A DNA stretch of 64,000 nt from positions 955,957 to 1,019,956 of the forward strand of contig NZ_JAERRH010000001.1 of assembly GCF_016741855.1 (NCBI RefSeq). Reading direction: 5' to 3'. Position numbers and translations under genes: made by a program. Each line of letters opens with the position of its first letter. Within the stretch, counting starts at the first letter, position 1. The stretch is from Streptomyces musisoli. GTDB taxonomy: Bacteria > Actinomycetota > Actinomycetes > Streptomycetales > Streptomycetaceae. A model generated the notes under the pieces. It was not told the origin of the DNA. It saw only the letters and a list, made by a program, of their open reading frames with translations, and did not search any database. Of the stretch, positions 56,601 through 64,000 are shown piece after piece.

Positions 56601-59600
56601 TGCGACGACGGAGCGTCCACGTGCAACGTCTTCGGCAGCACACCGTTGCGCAGCGCCATCACCATCTTGATGACACCGCCCACACCCGCGGCAGCCTGCG
56701 CATGCCCGATGTTCGACTTCAACGACCCCAGGAACAGCGGCCGTTCGCCGTCCCGTTCCTGGCCGTAGGTGGCGAGGAGCGCCTGCGCCTCGATCGGGTC
56801 GCCGAGCCGCGTACCGGTACCGTGCGCCTCGACCGCATCGACGTCCGCCGGATTCAACCGGGCGTCCGCCAGCGCCTGCCGAATCACCCGCTGCTGGGAG
56901 GGGCCGTTGGGCGCGGTCAGCCCGTTGCTGGCGCCGTCCTGGTTGACCGCGCTGCCCCGCACCACGGCCAGCACCGGATGCCCCAGCCGCAGGGCGTCCG
57001 ACAGCCGCTCCACCACGAGGACGCCCGCGCCCTCGCCCCAGCCGGTGCCGTTCGCGCCCTCCGCGAACGCCTTGCACCTCCCGTCCGCCGCCAGCCCGCG
57101 CTGCCGGCTGAAGTCCAGGAACGCGGCCGGCGACGACATCACCGTCACACCGCCCGCCAGGGCCATCGTGCACTCACCGCGCCGCAGCGCCTGCACGGCC
57201 AGATGCAGGGTCACCAGCGACGACGAACACGCCGTGTCGACGGTGACGGCCGGCCCCTCCAGGCCGAAGGTGTACGACAGCCGGCCGGCCGCCACGCTGC
57301 CCGCCGTGCCGGTGCCGCGGAACGCCTCCAGTTCCTCGGGGATGGCCCGCAGCCGGGTGAGGTAGTCGCGGTTCATCAGGCCCATGTAGACGCCGGTGCG
57401 GCTGCCCCGCAGCGAGGTGGGGTCGATGCCCGCCCGCTCCACGGCCTCCCAGGAGGTCTCGAGCAGCAACCGCTGCTGCGGATCCATGGCCAGCGCCTCA
57501 CGCGGCGAGATACCGAAGAACCCCGCGTCGAACTCCGCCGCCTCGTGCAGGAACCCGCCCTCGCGCGTGTAGACCTTCCCGCGCACCTCCGGGTCCGGGT
57601 CGTAGAGCCCCTCCAGGTCCCAGCCACGGTCCACCGGGAAACCGGAGATCGCGTCCGAACCGGTGGCCACCAGCTCCCACAGCTCCTCCGGGGAACGCAC
57701 CCCGCCCGGGAAACGGCAGCCGATACCCACGATGGCGACCGGATCGTCGTCCGTGCCGGTGACGGGTGCGGCGGTGCCGGTGGTGTCGGTGGTGTCCTCC
57801 GCCAGGAGTTCCCGGCGCAGATACGCCGCCAGCGCGGCCGGGGTGGGGTAGTCGAAGACGAGGGTGGGGGACAGGGACAGCCCGGTGAGGGGGCCGAGCG
57901 CGTTGCGCAGTTCGACGGCGCTGAGCGAGTCGACGCCGAGGTCGCGGAAGGTCTGTCCGGCCCCGATGGCGTCGGGTGTGGCGTGGCCGAGGACGCTCGC
58001 GGCGTGTGCGCGCACCACGTCGAGCAGCGCACCGTCGCGTTCGGCGGCGGGCAGCGCGCGCAGCCGGTCGCGCAGTGTCGTGGCGGGCGCGGCCGCCGTC
58101 CGTGCGGTGCGGCGGGACGTGCGGACCAGTCCGCCGAGCAGTGGCGGTACGTCCCTGCCGGGCCGGGGCGCGGTGTCGAGCCGCATCGGGAGCAGGACCG
58201 CCCGGTCGGCGGCGAGGCAGGCGTCGAAGAGCGCCAGGCCGTCCTCGAAGGTGAGCGGGGCGAAGCCGGCCCGTTCGATACGGGCGAGGTCCGCCTCGGC
58301 CAGGTGGCCGGTGATGCCGCTGCGTTCGCCCCACAGGCCCCAGGCGAGCGAAAGCGCGCTCCGGCCGGCGGCGCGGCGGTGGGCGGCCAGGCCGTCCAGG
58401 AAGGCGTTGGCCGCCGCGTACCCGCTCTGCCCCGCGCCGCCGAACACTCCGGCGGCGGAGGAGAACAGCACGAAGTGCGCCAGGTCCATGTCCTGGGTGA
58501 GTTCGTGGAGGTGGAGCGCGGCATCGGCCTTGGGCCGGAGCACCGCGTCGGCCTGCTCGGAGGTGAGGGATTCCAGCAGTCCGTCGGCCACGATCCCGGC
58601 CGCGTGGACCACGCCGGTCAGCGGGTGTCCGGCGGGGATGCCGGCCAGCAGCCCGGCGAGGGCGGACCGGTCGGCCGCGTCACAGGCGACGACGGAGACG
58701 GTGGCACCCAGCTCGCCGAGTTCGGCCACCAGCGCCTCGGCGCCCTCGGCCGCCGGGCCCCGGCGGCTGGTCAGCAGCAGGTGGCGGACGCCGTGTGCCG
58801 TCACCAGGTGCCGGGCGACGGCCGCGCCGAGGGTGCCCGTGCCGCCGGTGACCAGGACGGTGCCGTCCGGCCGGAACGCGGTGGCGCCGGTGGGGACCTC
58901 GGCCCGGGCGAGCCGGGCCACCGACCAGGTGCCGCCGCGGACGAGGAACTGCGGCTCGGTGCCGAGCACCGCCGCAGTGAGCGGCTCTCCGGTCAGGTCG
59001 GTGTCGACCAGGACGAACCGGCCGGGGTGTTCGGTCTGTGCGGAGCGCACCAGTCCGTGCAGCGCGGCAGCGGCCGGGTGGGTGACCTGCTCCCCGGTCG
59101 CGCCGCCGGTGACGAGGACCAGCCGGGCGGTGGTGAAACGTTCGTCGGCCAGCCACTCCTGGAGCAGCCGCAAGGTGCGGTGGACCGCGCCGTGGAGGTC
59201 GTCGAGCGCAGGCTGCTCGCGTACGACCACCACGTCCGGGAGGGCCGCTCCGGCGTCGAGTGCGGCCGCGAGGGCCGGCAGGTCGGGGTAGTGGTCGTCC
59301 GCGGCGGGGCCGACGCCGGCCCAGCTGCCCGGGGCCAGCGGCTCCGCCGGTTCCGCGGGGAGCCAGTCGAGCCGGTACAGGGCGTCCGCGGTGGCCGAGG
59401 TGCGCAGCGCCTCGGCGGTGACGGGCCGCACCACCAGCGACTCCACGGTGGCCACCGGCAGTCCGGCCGGATCGGCCACCGTCAGGGCCATCGCGTCCTG
59501 GCCGGCCGGGGCCAGCCGTACCCGCAGGGTGTCGGCGCCGGTGGCGAGGAGGCGCACTCCGGACCAGTGGAACGGCAGCTGGGGCCGGCCCGGGGCGGCC

Positions 59601-62600
59601 GGCGCGGCGAGGCTCCACACGTGCAGCGCGCTGTCGAGGAGCGCCGGGTGCACGCCGTATCCCTCGGCGGGCTCCTCGGAGAGGGCGACCTCCGCGAAGA
59701 CCTCGGCGCCGCGCCGCCAGGCCGCGCGTACGCCACGGAAGGCCGGGCCGTAGTCGAGTCCGGCGGCGGCGAGGTCGTCGTAGAGCGTCTCCACGGGGAG
59801 GGGGCGGGCGCCCTGCGGGGGCCAGTGGGCCAGGTCGGAGCCGGGTCCTTCGAGGGCGTCGGCGGTGTCCTCGGCGGTGAGGGCGCCGGTGGCGTGCCGG
59901 GTCCACGGCCCGTCGGCCTGGCCTTCGGGACGGGCGAAGACGGTCAGTGTGCGCCGGCCCGCCGCGTCCGCGGCGCCGATGGCCAACTGGATCTGGACGG
60001 CGCCCCGTTCGGGCAGGACGAGCGGGGACTGAAGGGTCAGCTCTTCGAGCGTGCGGCAGCCGGACAGGTCGGCGGCGTGGAGCGCCAGGTCGACGAAGGC
60101 GGTGCCGGGCAGCAGTACCGTGCCGGCCACCGCGTGGTCCGCGAGCCACGGGTGGGTACGCGCCGACAGGCGCCCGGTGAGCAGGAGTTCGTCGGCGCCC
60201 GCCACCGACACCGCCGCGCCCAGCAGCGGGTGGTCGGCGCCGCGCAGACCCAGCTCGGCCGGCCGGGCGGCGCCGGCGGCCGGGGAGTCGGCGAGCCAGT
60301 AGGAGGCGTGTTCGAAGGCGTAGGTGGGCAGCTCGGTGCGGCGCGGGCCGAGGTGGCCGAAGAAGGCGTCGGCGTCGACGTCGGTGCCGCGTACGTACAG
60401 GTGGGCCAGGGCGGTGAGCAGCGTGTCGGGCTCCGGACGCCCCTCGGCCAGGGTGGGCAGCAGCACCGCGTCGCTGTCCTCGGCGAGGCACTCGCGTCCC
60501 ATCAGGGACTGCATCGCGACCGGGCCGAGCTCCAGGTAGGTGTGGACGCCGTCGGCCTCCAGGGTGCGCATCCCGTCCAGGAACCGGACGGCGCCGCGGA
60601 CGTGGCGGCCCCAGTACTCCGGGGAGCAGAACTCGGCCGGGTCGGCGAGCCGGCCGTCCAGGCAGTCGATGACGGGGATGCGGGGCCGGTTGAAGTCCAG
60701 GGCCCGGACCGCGGCCACGAACGGTTCCAGGACCGGTTCCATGTGCGCGGAGTGGAACGCCCGGCCGAAGGACATGCGGTGGGTCCGCCGGCCGGCGGCC
60801 TGCCAGTCGTCGCCGATCCGCGCGACGAGTTCCTCGTCGCCGGAGACGACCACCTGCCGCGGGCCGTTGACCAGGGCGATGTCGACCGTGCCGGAGCGGC
60901 CCTCCAGGGAGGCGCGGACCTCGTCCTCGGACGCCTCGATCGCGACCATCGTGCCGCCCGGCGGCGTCTGCTGGAGCAGCCGGCCCCGCGTGGTGACGAA
61001 GGCGGCCGCGTCCTCCAGCGAGAGCGCGCCGGTCACGTGCAGCACGGCCGAGTCGCCGTTGGAGCCGCCGAAGACGACGTCGGGCCGGACGCCCCAGTGC
61101 TCGACGAGCCGGTAGAGGGCGACCTCCAGGGCGAACACCGCCGGGTGACCGTACTCGGCCTGGGCCAGCAGCGCGGCCTCGGGGCTGCCCTCGGCGGCGA
61201 AGACGATCTCCTTGAGCGGCCGGTCGAGGTGCCGGTCCAGGGCGGTGCACACCTCGTCGAAGGCCGCCGTGTAGAGCGGGTACGCCGCGTACAGTTCCCG
61301 GCCCATGCCGAGCCGCTGGCTGCCCTGGAAGGTGAAGAGGAAGGCGAGCTTGCCGTCGCCGCGCGCACCCCGCACCACGTGGGCCGCGGGTTCGCCGGCC
61401 GCCACCGCGGCGAGCCCGGCCAGCAGAGTGGCGCGGTCCCCGGCCAGGACGACGGCCCGGTGCTCGAACCCGCGGCGGCTCAGCAGCGAGTACGCCGTGT
61501 CGACCAGGTCGAGTTCCGGCCGGCCGGTGACGAAGGCGTGCAGCCGCTCGGCCTGTGCGCGCAGCGCCGCCTCGGTCTTGGCCGAGATCACCCAGGGGAG
61601 CAGCACGTGCGGCCGGTCGGGCACCGCTTCCGGCTCCGCCGCGGGGGCCTGTTCGAGGATGACGTGGGCGTTGGTCCCGCTCAGCCCGAACGAGGAGACG
61701 GCGGCTCGGCGCGGCCGGTCCAGCTCGGGCCAGTCCCGCCGCTCGGTCAGCAGCTCCACCGCCCCCGCCGACCAGTCCACGTGCGACGACGGAGCGTCCA
61801 CGTGCAGCGTCTTCGGCAGGACCCCGTTCCGCAGGGCCATCACCATCTTGATGACACCACCCACACCCGCGGCAGCCTGAGCATGCCCGATGTTCGACTT
61901 CAACGAGCCCAGGAACAGCGGCCGTTCGCCGTCCCGTTCCTGGCCGTAGGTGGCGAGGAGCGCCTGCGCCTCGATCGGGTCACCCAGCCGCGTACCGGTA
62001 CCGTGCGCCTCGACGGCGTCCACATCACTCGTGGTGAGCCGCGCATCCGCCAGCGCCTGCCTGATGACCCGCTGCTGGGAGGGGCCGTTCGGCGCGGTCA
62101 GACCGTTGCTCGCACCGTCCTGGTTGACCGCGCTGCCCCGCACCACGGCCAGCACCGGATGCCCCAGCCGCAGGGCGTCCGACAGCCGCTCCACCACCAG
62201 GACACCCACGCCCTCACCGAAGCCGGTGCCGTCCGCGCCCTCCGCGAACGCCCTGCACCGGCCCTCCGGGGAGAGCCCGCGCTGCCGGCTGAAGTCCAGG
62301 AACGCGGCCGGCGACGACATCACCGTCACACCGCCCGCCAGGGCCATCGTGCACTCACCGCGCCGCAGCGCCTGCACGGCCAGATGCAAGGTCACCAGCG
62401 ACGACGAACAGGCCGTGTCGACCGTGAGGGTGGGGCCCTCCAGGCCGAAGGTGTACGCGATGCGTCCGGCCGCGATGCTGCCCGCGGTGCCGGCGCCGAG
62501 GTGGCCCTCCAGGTCCTCCGCCACACTGCCGGCGTGCAGGGCGTAGTCGTGGTACATCAGGCCCATGTAGACGCCGGTGCGGCTGCCCCGCAGCGAGGTG

Positions 62601-63037
62601 GGGTCGATGCCCGCCCGCTCCACGGCCTCCCAGGAGGTCTCGAGCAGCAACCGCTGCTGCGGATCCATGGCCAGCGCCTCACGCGGCGAGATACCGAAGA
62701 ACCCCGCGTCGAACTCCGCCGCCTCGTGCAGGAACCCGCCCTCGCGCGTGTAGACCTTCCCGCGCGCCTCCGGGTCCGGGTCGTAGAGCCCCTCCAGGTC
62801 CCAGCCACGGTCCACCGGGAAACCGGAGATCGCGTCCGAACCGGTGGCCACCAGCTCCCACAGCTCCTCCGGGGAACGCACCCCGCCCGGGAAACGGCAG
62901 CCGATACCCACGATGGCGACCGGCTCGTGCGCCTTGGCGTCGACGTCACTGAGCCTCTGGTTCGCCTGCCGGAGGTCGGCCGTCATCCGCTTCAGGTACT
63001 CGAGGAGTTTTTCCTGCTCTGCCATCGCCTTGCCCAT
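53621..63037 (-). CDS. Type I PKS, two modules: KS-AT-DH-KR-ACP and KS-AT-DH-ACP
   Basis: 3138 residues. The first module has KS Cys about 210 and an AT with an atypical active site (Ser about 659 in GGSNGDSA instead of GHSxGE, FTFQGSQ for [12 protein letters not shown] for HAFHS). DH (His about 967 in [10 protein letters not shown]) and KR (GGTGTLG; Tyr about 1540; B-type-like VAD) precede ACP Ser about 1704. In the second module, KS Cys about 1937 and AT Ser about 2384 ([16 protein letters not shown]: malonyl-CoA) are followed by DH (His about 2704) and directly by ACP Ser about 3022, with no KR. A coiled N-terminal docking segment and a C-terminal acidic docking tail ([16 protein letters not shown]) link it to neighbours. 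Start ATG 63037 or 63025. Confidence 0.92.
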   Translation of the reverse strand: MGKAMAEQEKLLEYLKRMTADLRQANQRLSDVDAKAHEPVAIVGIGCRFPGGVRSPEELWELVATGSDAISGFPVDRGWDLEGLYDPDPEARGKVYTREGGFLHEAAEFDAGFFGISPREALAMDPQQRLLLETSWEAVERAGIDPTSLRGSRTGVYMGLMYHDYALHAGSVAEDLEGHLGAGTAGSIAAGRIAYTFGLEGPTLTVDTACSSSLVTLHLAVQALRRGECTMALAGGVTVMSSPAAFLDFSRQRGLSPEGRCRAFAEGADGTGFGEGVGVLVVERLSDALRLGHPVLAVVRGSAVNQDGASNGLTAPNGPSQQRVIRQALADARLTTSDVDAVEAHGTGTRLGDPIEAQALLATYGQERDGERPLFLGSLKSNIGHAQAAAGVGGVIKMVMALRNGVLPKTLHVDAPSSHVDWSAGAVELLTERRDWPELDRPRRAAVSSFGLSGTNAHVILEQAPAAEPEAVPDRPHVLLPWVISAKTEAALRAQAERLHAFVTGRPELDLVDTAYSLLSRRGFEHRAVVLAGDRATLLAGLAAVAAGEPAAHVVRGARGDGKLAFLFTFQGSQRLGMGRELYAAYPLYTAAFDEVCTALDRHLDRPLKEIVFAAEGSPEAALLAQAEYGHPAVFALEVALYRLVEHWGVRPDVVFGGSNGDSAVLHVTGALSLEDAAAFVTTRGRLLQQTPPGGTMVAIEASEDEVRASLEGRSGTVDIALVNGPRQVVVSGDEELVARIGDDWQAAGRRTHRMSFGRAFHSAHMEPVLEPFVAAVRALDFNRPRIPVIDCLDGRLADPAEFCSPEYWGRHVRGAVRFLDGMRTLEADGVHTYLELGPVAMQSLMGRECLAEDSDAVLLPTLAEGRPEPDTLLTALAHLYVRGTDVDADAFFGHLGPRRTELPTYAFEHASYWLADSPAAGAARPAELGLRGADHPLLGAAVSVAGADELLLTGRLSARTHPWLADHAVAGTVLLPGTAFVDLALHAADLSGCRTLEELTLQSPLVLPERGAVQIQLAIGAADAAGRRTLTVFARPEGQADGPWTRHATGALTAEDTADALEGPGSDLAHWPPQGARPLPVETLYDDLAAAGLDYGPAFRGVRAAWRRGAEVFAEVALSEEPAEGYGVHPALLDSALHVWSLAAPAAPGRPQLPFHWSGVRLLATGADTLRVRLAPAGQDAMALTVADPAGLPVATVESLVVRPVTAEALRTSATADALYRLDWLPAEPAEPLAPGSWAGVGPAADDHYPDLPALAAALDAGAALPDVVVVREQPALDDLHGAVHRTLRLLQEWLADERFTTARLVLVTGGATGEQVTHPAAAALHGLVRSAQTEHPGRFVLVDTDLTGEPLTAAVLGTEPQFLVRGGTWSVARLARAEVPTGATAFRPDGTVLVTGGTGTLGAAVARHLVTAHGVRHLLLTSRRGPAAEGAEALVAELGELGATVSVVACDAADRSALAGLLAGIPAGHPLTGVVHAAGIVADGLLESLTSEQADAVLRPKADAALHLHELTQDMDLAHFVLFSSAAGVFGGAGQSGYAAANAFLDGLAAHRRAAGRSALSLAWGLWGERSGITGHLAEADLARIERAGFAPLTFEDGLALFDACLAADRAVLLPMRLDTAPRPGRDVPPLLGGLVRTSRRTARTAAAPATTLRDRLRALPAAERDGALLDVVRAHAASVLGHATPDAIGAGQTFRDLGVDSLSAVELRNALGPLTGLSLSPTLVFDYPTPAALAAYLRRELLAEDTTDTTGTAAPVTGTDDDPVAIVGIGCRFPGGVRSPEELWELVATGSDAISGFPVDRGWDLEGLYDPDPEVRGKVYTREGGFLHEAAEFDAGFFGISPREALAMDPQQRLLLETSWEAVERAGIDPTSLRGSRTGVYMGLMNRDYLTRLRAIPEELEAFRGTGTAGSVAAGRLSYTFGLEGPAVTVDTACSSSLVTLHLAVQALRRGECTMALAGGVTVMSSPAAFLDFSRQRGLAADGRCKAFAEGANGTGWGEGAGVLVVERLSDALRLGHPVLAVVRGSAVNQDGASNGLTAPNGPSQQRVIRQALADARLNPADVDAVEAHGTGTRLGDPIEAQALLATYGQERDGERPLFLGSLKSNIGHAQAAAGVGGVIKMVMALRNGVLPKTLHVDAPSSHVDWSAGAVELLTERRDWPELDRPRRAAVSSFGLSGTNAHVILEQAPEPEPAADPESGPVPWVISAKTEAALRAQAERLHAFVTERPELDLAAAGHALLTTRTAFERRAVVTAPDRAELLRGLAAVAAGEPAAGVAEGRRRSGRLAVLFTGQGSQRLGMGRELYAAYPVFATAFDEVCAALDPHLDRPLKEIVFAAEDSPEAALVHRTGYTQPAVFALEVALYRLIEHWGVRPDAVAGHSIGELAAAHVTGVFPLPDAAALVAARGRLMQELPAGGAMVAVQATEQEVLDLLAEASDQVGVAAVNGPTAVVLSGSADAVLGIAERLRGMGRKTKRLEVSHAFHSPLMDPMLDCFAEVAHRVRFARAGTPFVSTVTGRPVTGEELGSPEYWVRHVRQPVRFHDAVSALAADGVTTFLEVGPDGVLSAMGPNCLPADAGSVAFVPCLRGGTGEAQSLTKAVVQLHTHGVPVDWSAFSGTPVDWSAAFDGPRPPRTELPTYAFQRQRYWLDAPSAPPEDLGAAGIGTADHPLLGAAIELPGSDGLVFSGRLAADTHPWLAEHTVAGTPVLPASAVLDMVLRAADQTGLAFIEELALDTPLVLPGRGGVQLRLSVGPSGDGPSGDGRTVELHSRPEKSTGLGGWVRNAHGTLRPTGPAPDTTLAAWPPAGAEPAAAEDLYGLLAKAGLDHGPAFQAVRSVWRRDAELYAEVALGPAEAREADRYGVHPVLLDGALHPLALTGSAGLLPASWSGVSVHATGATAVRVRVAPAAPDAVSVLLTDPDGLPVASADRVDLRPVPDDLPRPAAERSATGSAPARRAVTAAPAAAPGARERLLALAPDDRARTLLDIVRRGTAVVFGHAGPDDVDPAQSFKDIGIDSLTAVELRNQVTAATGLQVPPTVLFDCPTPAALAERLAEEATAELSGVRELHRELDRLEELLDALPGEGTEREEIHARLRALTGSRERPVDRPEATDLESATAEEIFDLLDAELESP
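57374..57742 (-). repeat. 369-bp near-identical KS tract, copy in module 2
   Basis: Matches 62555-62923 at a constant offset of 5181 bp with, as far as I can read, a single base difference. It covers the N-terminal part of the KS domain. Confidence 0.85.
62555..62923 (-). repeat. 369-bp near-identical KS tract, copy in module 1
   Basis: Partner of 57374-57742. Flanking KS sequence is also similar but clearly less so, which indicates recent duplication or gene conversion. Confidence 0.85.
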
Positions 63038-63090
63038 TGCCTTTCGAAGTTCACGTGGAAGTGCCGCTCAGCGCCTCGAACCGGTCCGCG

Positions 63091-64000
63091 TCACACGGAT
63101 CCGAATTCCTTGTCGATGAGGCCGAACAGCTCGTCGGCCGTGGCCGAGGCGATCTCCTGGTCGAGGTCCGTGCCGCCGCCGTCGGTACCGGCGACCTTCG
63201 CGGCGAGAGCGCGCAGCCGGGACGACACCTGCTCGGGGTCCGGAAGCCGGGACAGCGAGGAGAGCAGGGCGGACTCGAGCCGGTCCAGCTCCGCCAGGAC
63301 GGCGACCGAGTCCGGGTCCGGGCCGTCGTCGAAGAGTTCGCTGCCGAGGTGGTCGGCCAGGGCGGCCGGGGTGGGGTGGTCGAACACGACGGTCGGCGGG
63401 AGCTTCACACCGGTCGCCGCGCTCAGCTGGTTGCGCAGCTGGACGGCGGTGAGCGAGTCGAAGCCCAGCTCCTTGAAGGCGTGCTCCGCCGTCACCGAGC
63501 CGGTTCCCGGGTGACCGAGCACCGCGGCGGCATGGGTGCGGACGAGGTCCAGCAGGGCCGTGCGGCGCTCCTCCTCGGGCAGCCCCAGGAGCTGTTCCCG
63601 AGCGGGGGCGGACGTGGACCGTGCGGTGCCCGGCGCGGCGTGCGCGGGCTTGCGCACCTCGTGCCGGAGCACCGGCGGTACGTCCTGGCGGCGAAGCGCC
63701 GCGTGGTCGAGGCGGATCGGCACCAGCACGGGCTCTCCGCAGCTCCGCGCGGTGTCGAAGAGGCCCAGCGCCTCCTCGGAGGGCAGGCCGAGGACGCCCG
63801 ACCGGCCCGCACCCTCGCGTTCCGTGTCGGAGAGCGAGGCAGTCAGCTCACTGCGCTCGCTCCACAGGCCCCACGGCAGGGACAGCGCCGGCAGGCCGGC
63901 CGCGGCGCGGTGGGCGGCGAGGGCGTCCAGGAACACGTTGGCCGCCGCGTAGTTGCCCTGCCCCGGCGTGCCGAGAACGCCGGCCGCGGAGGAGAACAGC
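63091..64000 (-). CDS. Type I PKS, C-terminal part (KR end, ACP, docking tail), cut by the window edge
   Basis: The visible part begins inside a KR domain ([21 protein letters not shown] with the catalytic Ser and Tyr), then [15 protein letters not shown]. An ACP ([15 protein letters not shown], Ser attachment site) and a C-terminal docking domain with helix and acidic end ([16 protein letters not shown]) follow. The ACP-docking end sits 53 bp before the next PKS start, so the two synthases act in sequence. The N-terminal domains lie outside the window. Confidence 0.92.
   Translation of the reverse strand, partial: LFSSAAGVLGTPGQGNYAAANVFLDALAAHRAAAGLPALSLPWGLWSERSELTASLSDTEREGAGRSGVLGLPSEEALGLFDTARSCGEPVLVPIRLDHAALRRQDVPPVLRHEVRKPAHAAPGTARSTSAPAREQLLGLPEEERRTALLDLVRTHAAAVLGHPGTGSVTAEHAFKELGFDSLTAVQLRNQLSAATGVKLPPTVVFDHPTPAALADHLGSELFDDGPDPDSVAVLAELDRLESALLSSLSRLPDPEQVSSRLRALAAKVAGTDGGGTDLDQEIASATADELFGLIDKEFGSV

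Noticed and set aside
55574..63514. A 2646-codon open frame on the + strand opposite the PKS gene
   Set aside because: It is antisense to intact KS/AT/DH/ACP domains and has only Gly/Arg/Val-rich text; long antisense frames are expected at this GC content.

Overview
The window is high-GC actinobacterial DNA and almost certainly comes from a Streptomyces chromosome. It carries a das chitooligosaccharide locus, a SARP-type regulator, a SepF paralogue, MutAB/MeaB and a modular type I polyketide synthase. It also shows tight ATGA/GTGA gene overlaps and many GTG starts.

Layout. (1) 1-6.7 kb: dasABCD sugar import and hydrolysis operon, divergent from a DasR-type GntR regulator with three dre-like operators between them; then a secreted DUF6299-type protein. 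(2) 6.8-14.3 kb: an aminobenzoyl-CoA (anthranilate) catabolic island with an aryl-CoA ligase, a PaaX regulator, a monooxygenase/old-yellow-enzyme fusion, enoyl-CoA hydratase, acyl-CoA dehydrogenase and RidA. Two copies of one operator-like palindrome mark its promoters. (3) 14.5-18.8 kb: an anti-sigma-like ATPase, an amino acid permease, catabolic ornithine carbamoyltransferase and arginine deiminase. (4) 19-24.5 kb: the most unusual part, a TIR/Macro island. It has a SARP regulator fused to a ThsA-type Macro domain, a divergent two-helix membrane protein with the same Macro domain, a TIR-domain protein, and an unknown membrane protein sharing a 23-residue Asn/Gly-rich motif with the TIR protein. 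(5) 24.6-27.1 kb: a small candidate RiPP locus with a 28-residue basic peptide, a B12-type radical SAM enzyme and a DUF5825-type protein. (6) 27.2-31.3 kb: the Pnkp/Hen1 RNA-repair pair. (7) 31.3-37.7 kb: lipoprotein, D-Ala-D-Ala carboxypeptidase, F420-type oxidoreductase, DUF6099-type protein, MazG-like pyrophosphohydrolase, AAA ATPase and SepF. (8) 38.3-43.3 kb: methylmalonyl-CoA mutase (mutA, mutB) and its GTPase chaperone meaB. (9) 43.4-64 kb: the 3' half of a type I PKS cluster, transcribed leftward and running off the right edge. It ends with two P450s, crotonyl-CoA carboxylase/reductase, an MFS exporter, a type II thioesterase and a terminal KS-AT-ACP-TE module.

How it works together. 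MutAB/MeaB and Ccr can supply methylmalonyl- and ethylmalonyl-type extender units to the adjacent PKS. One upstream acyltransferase has a very atypical active-site loop, and one module has a dehydratase but no ketoreductase. The TIR and Macro genes together resemble a type II Thoeris anti-phage system, with an added transcription-factor branch. I see no tRNA, rRNA, CRISPR array, transposase or integrase. Short tandem duplications recur at gene ends (33 bp x3, 65 bp x2, about 30 bp x5). All family names come from reading motifs by eye; no database search was run.
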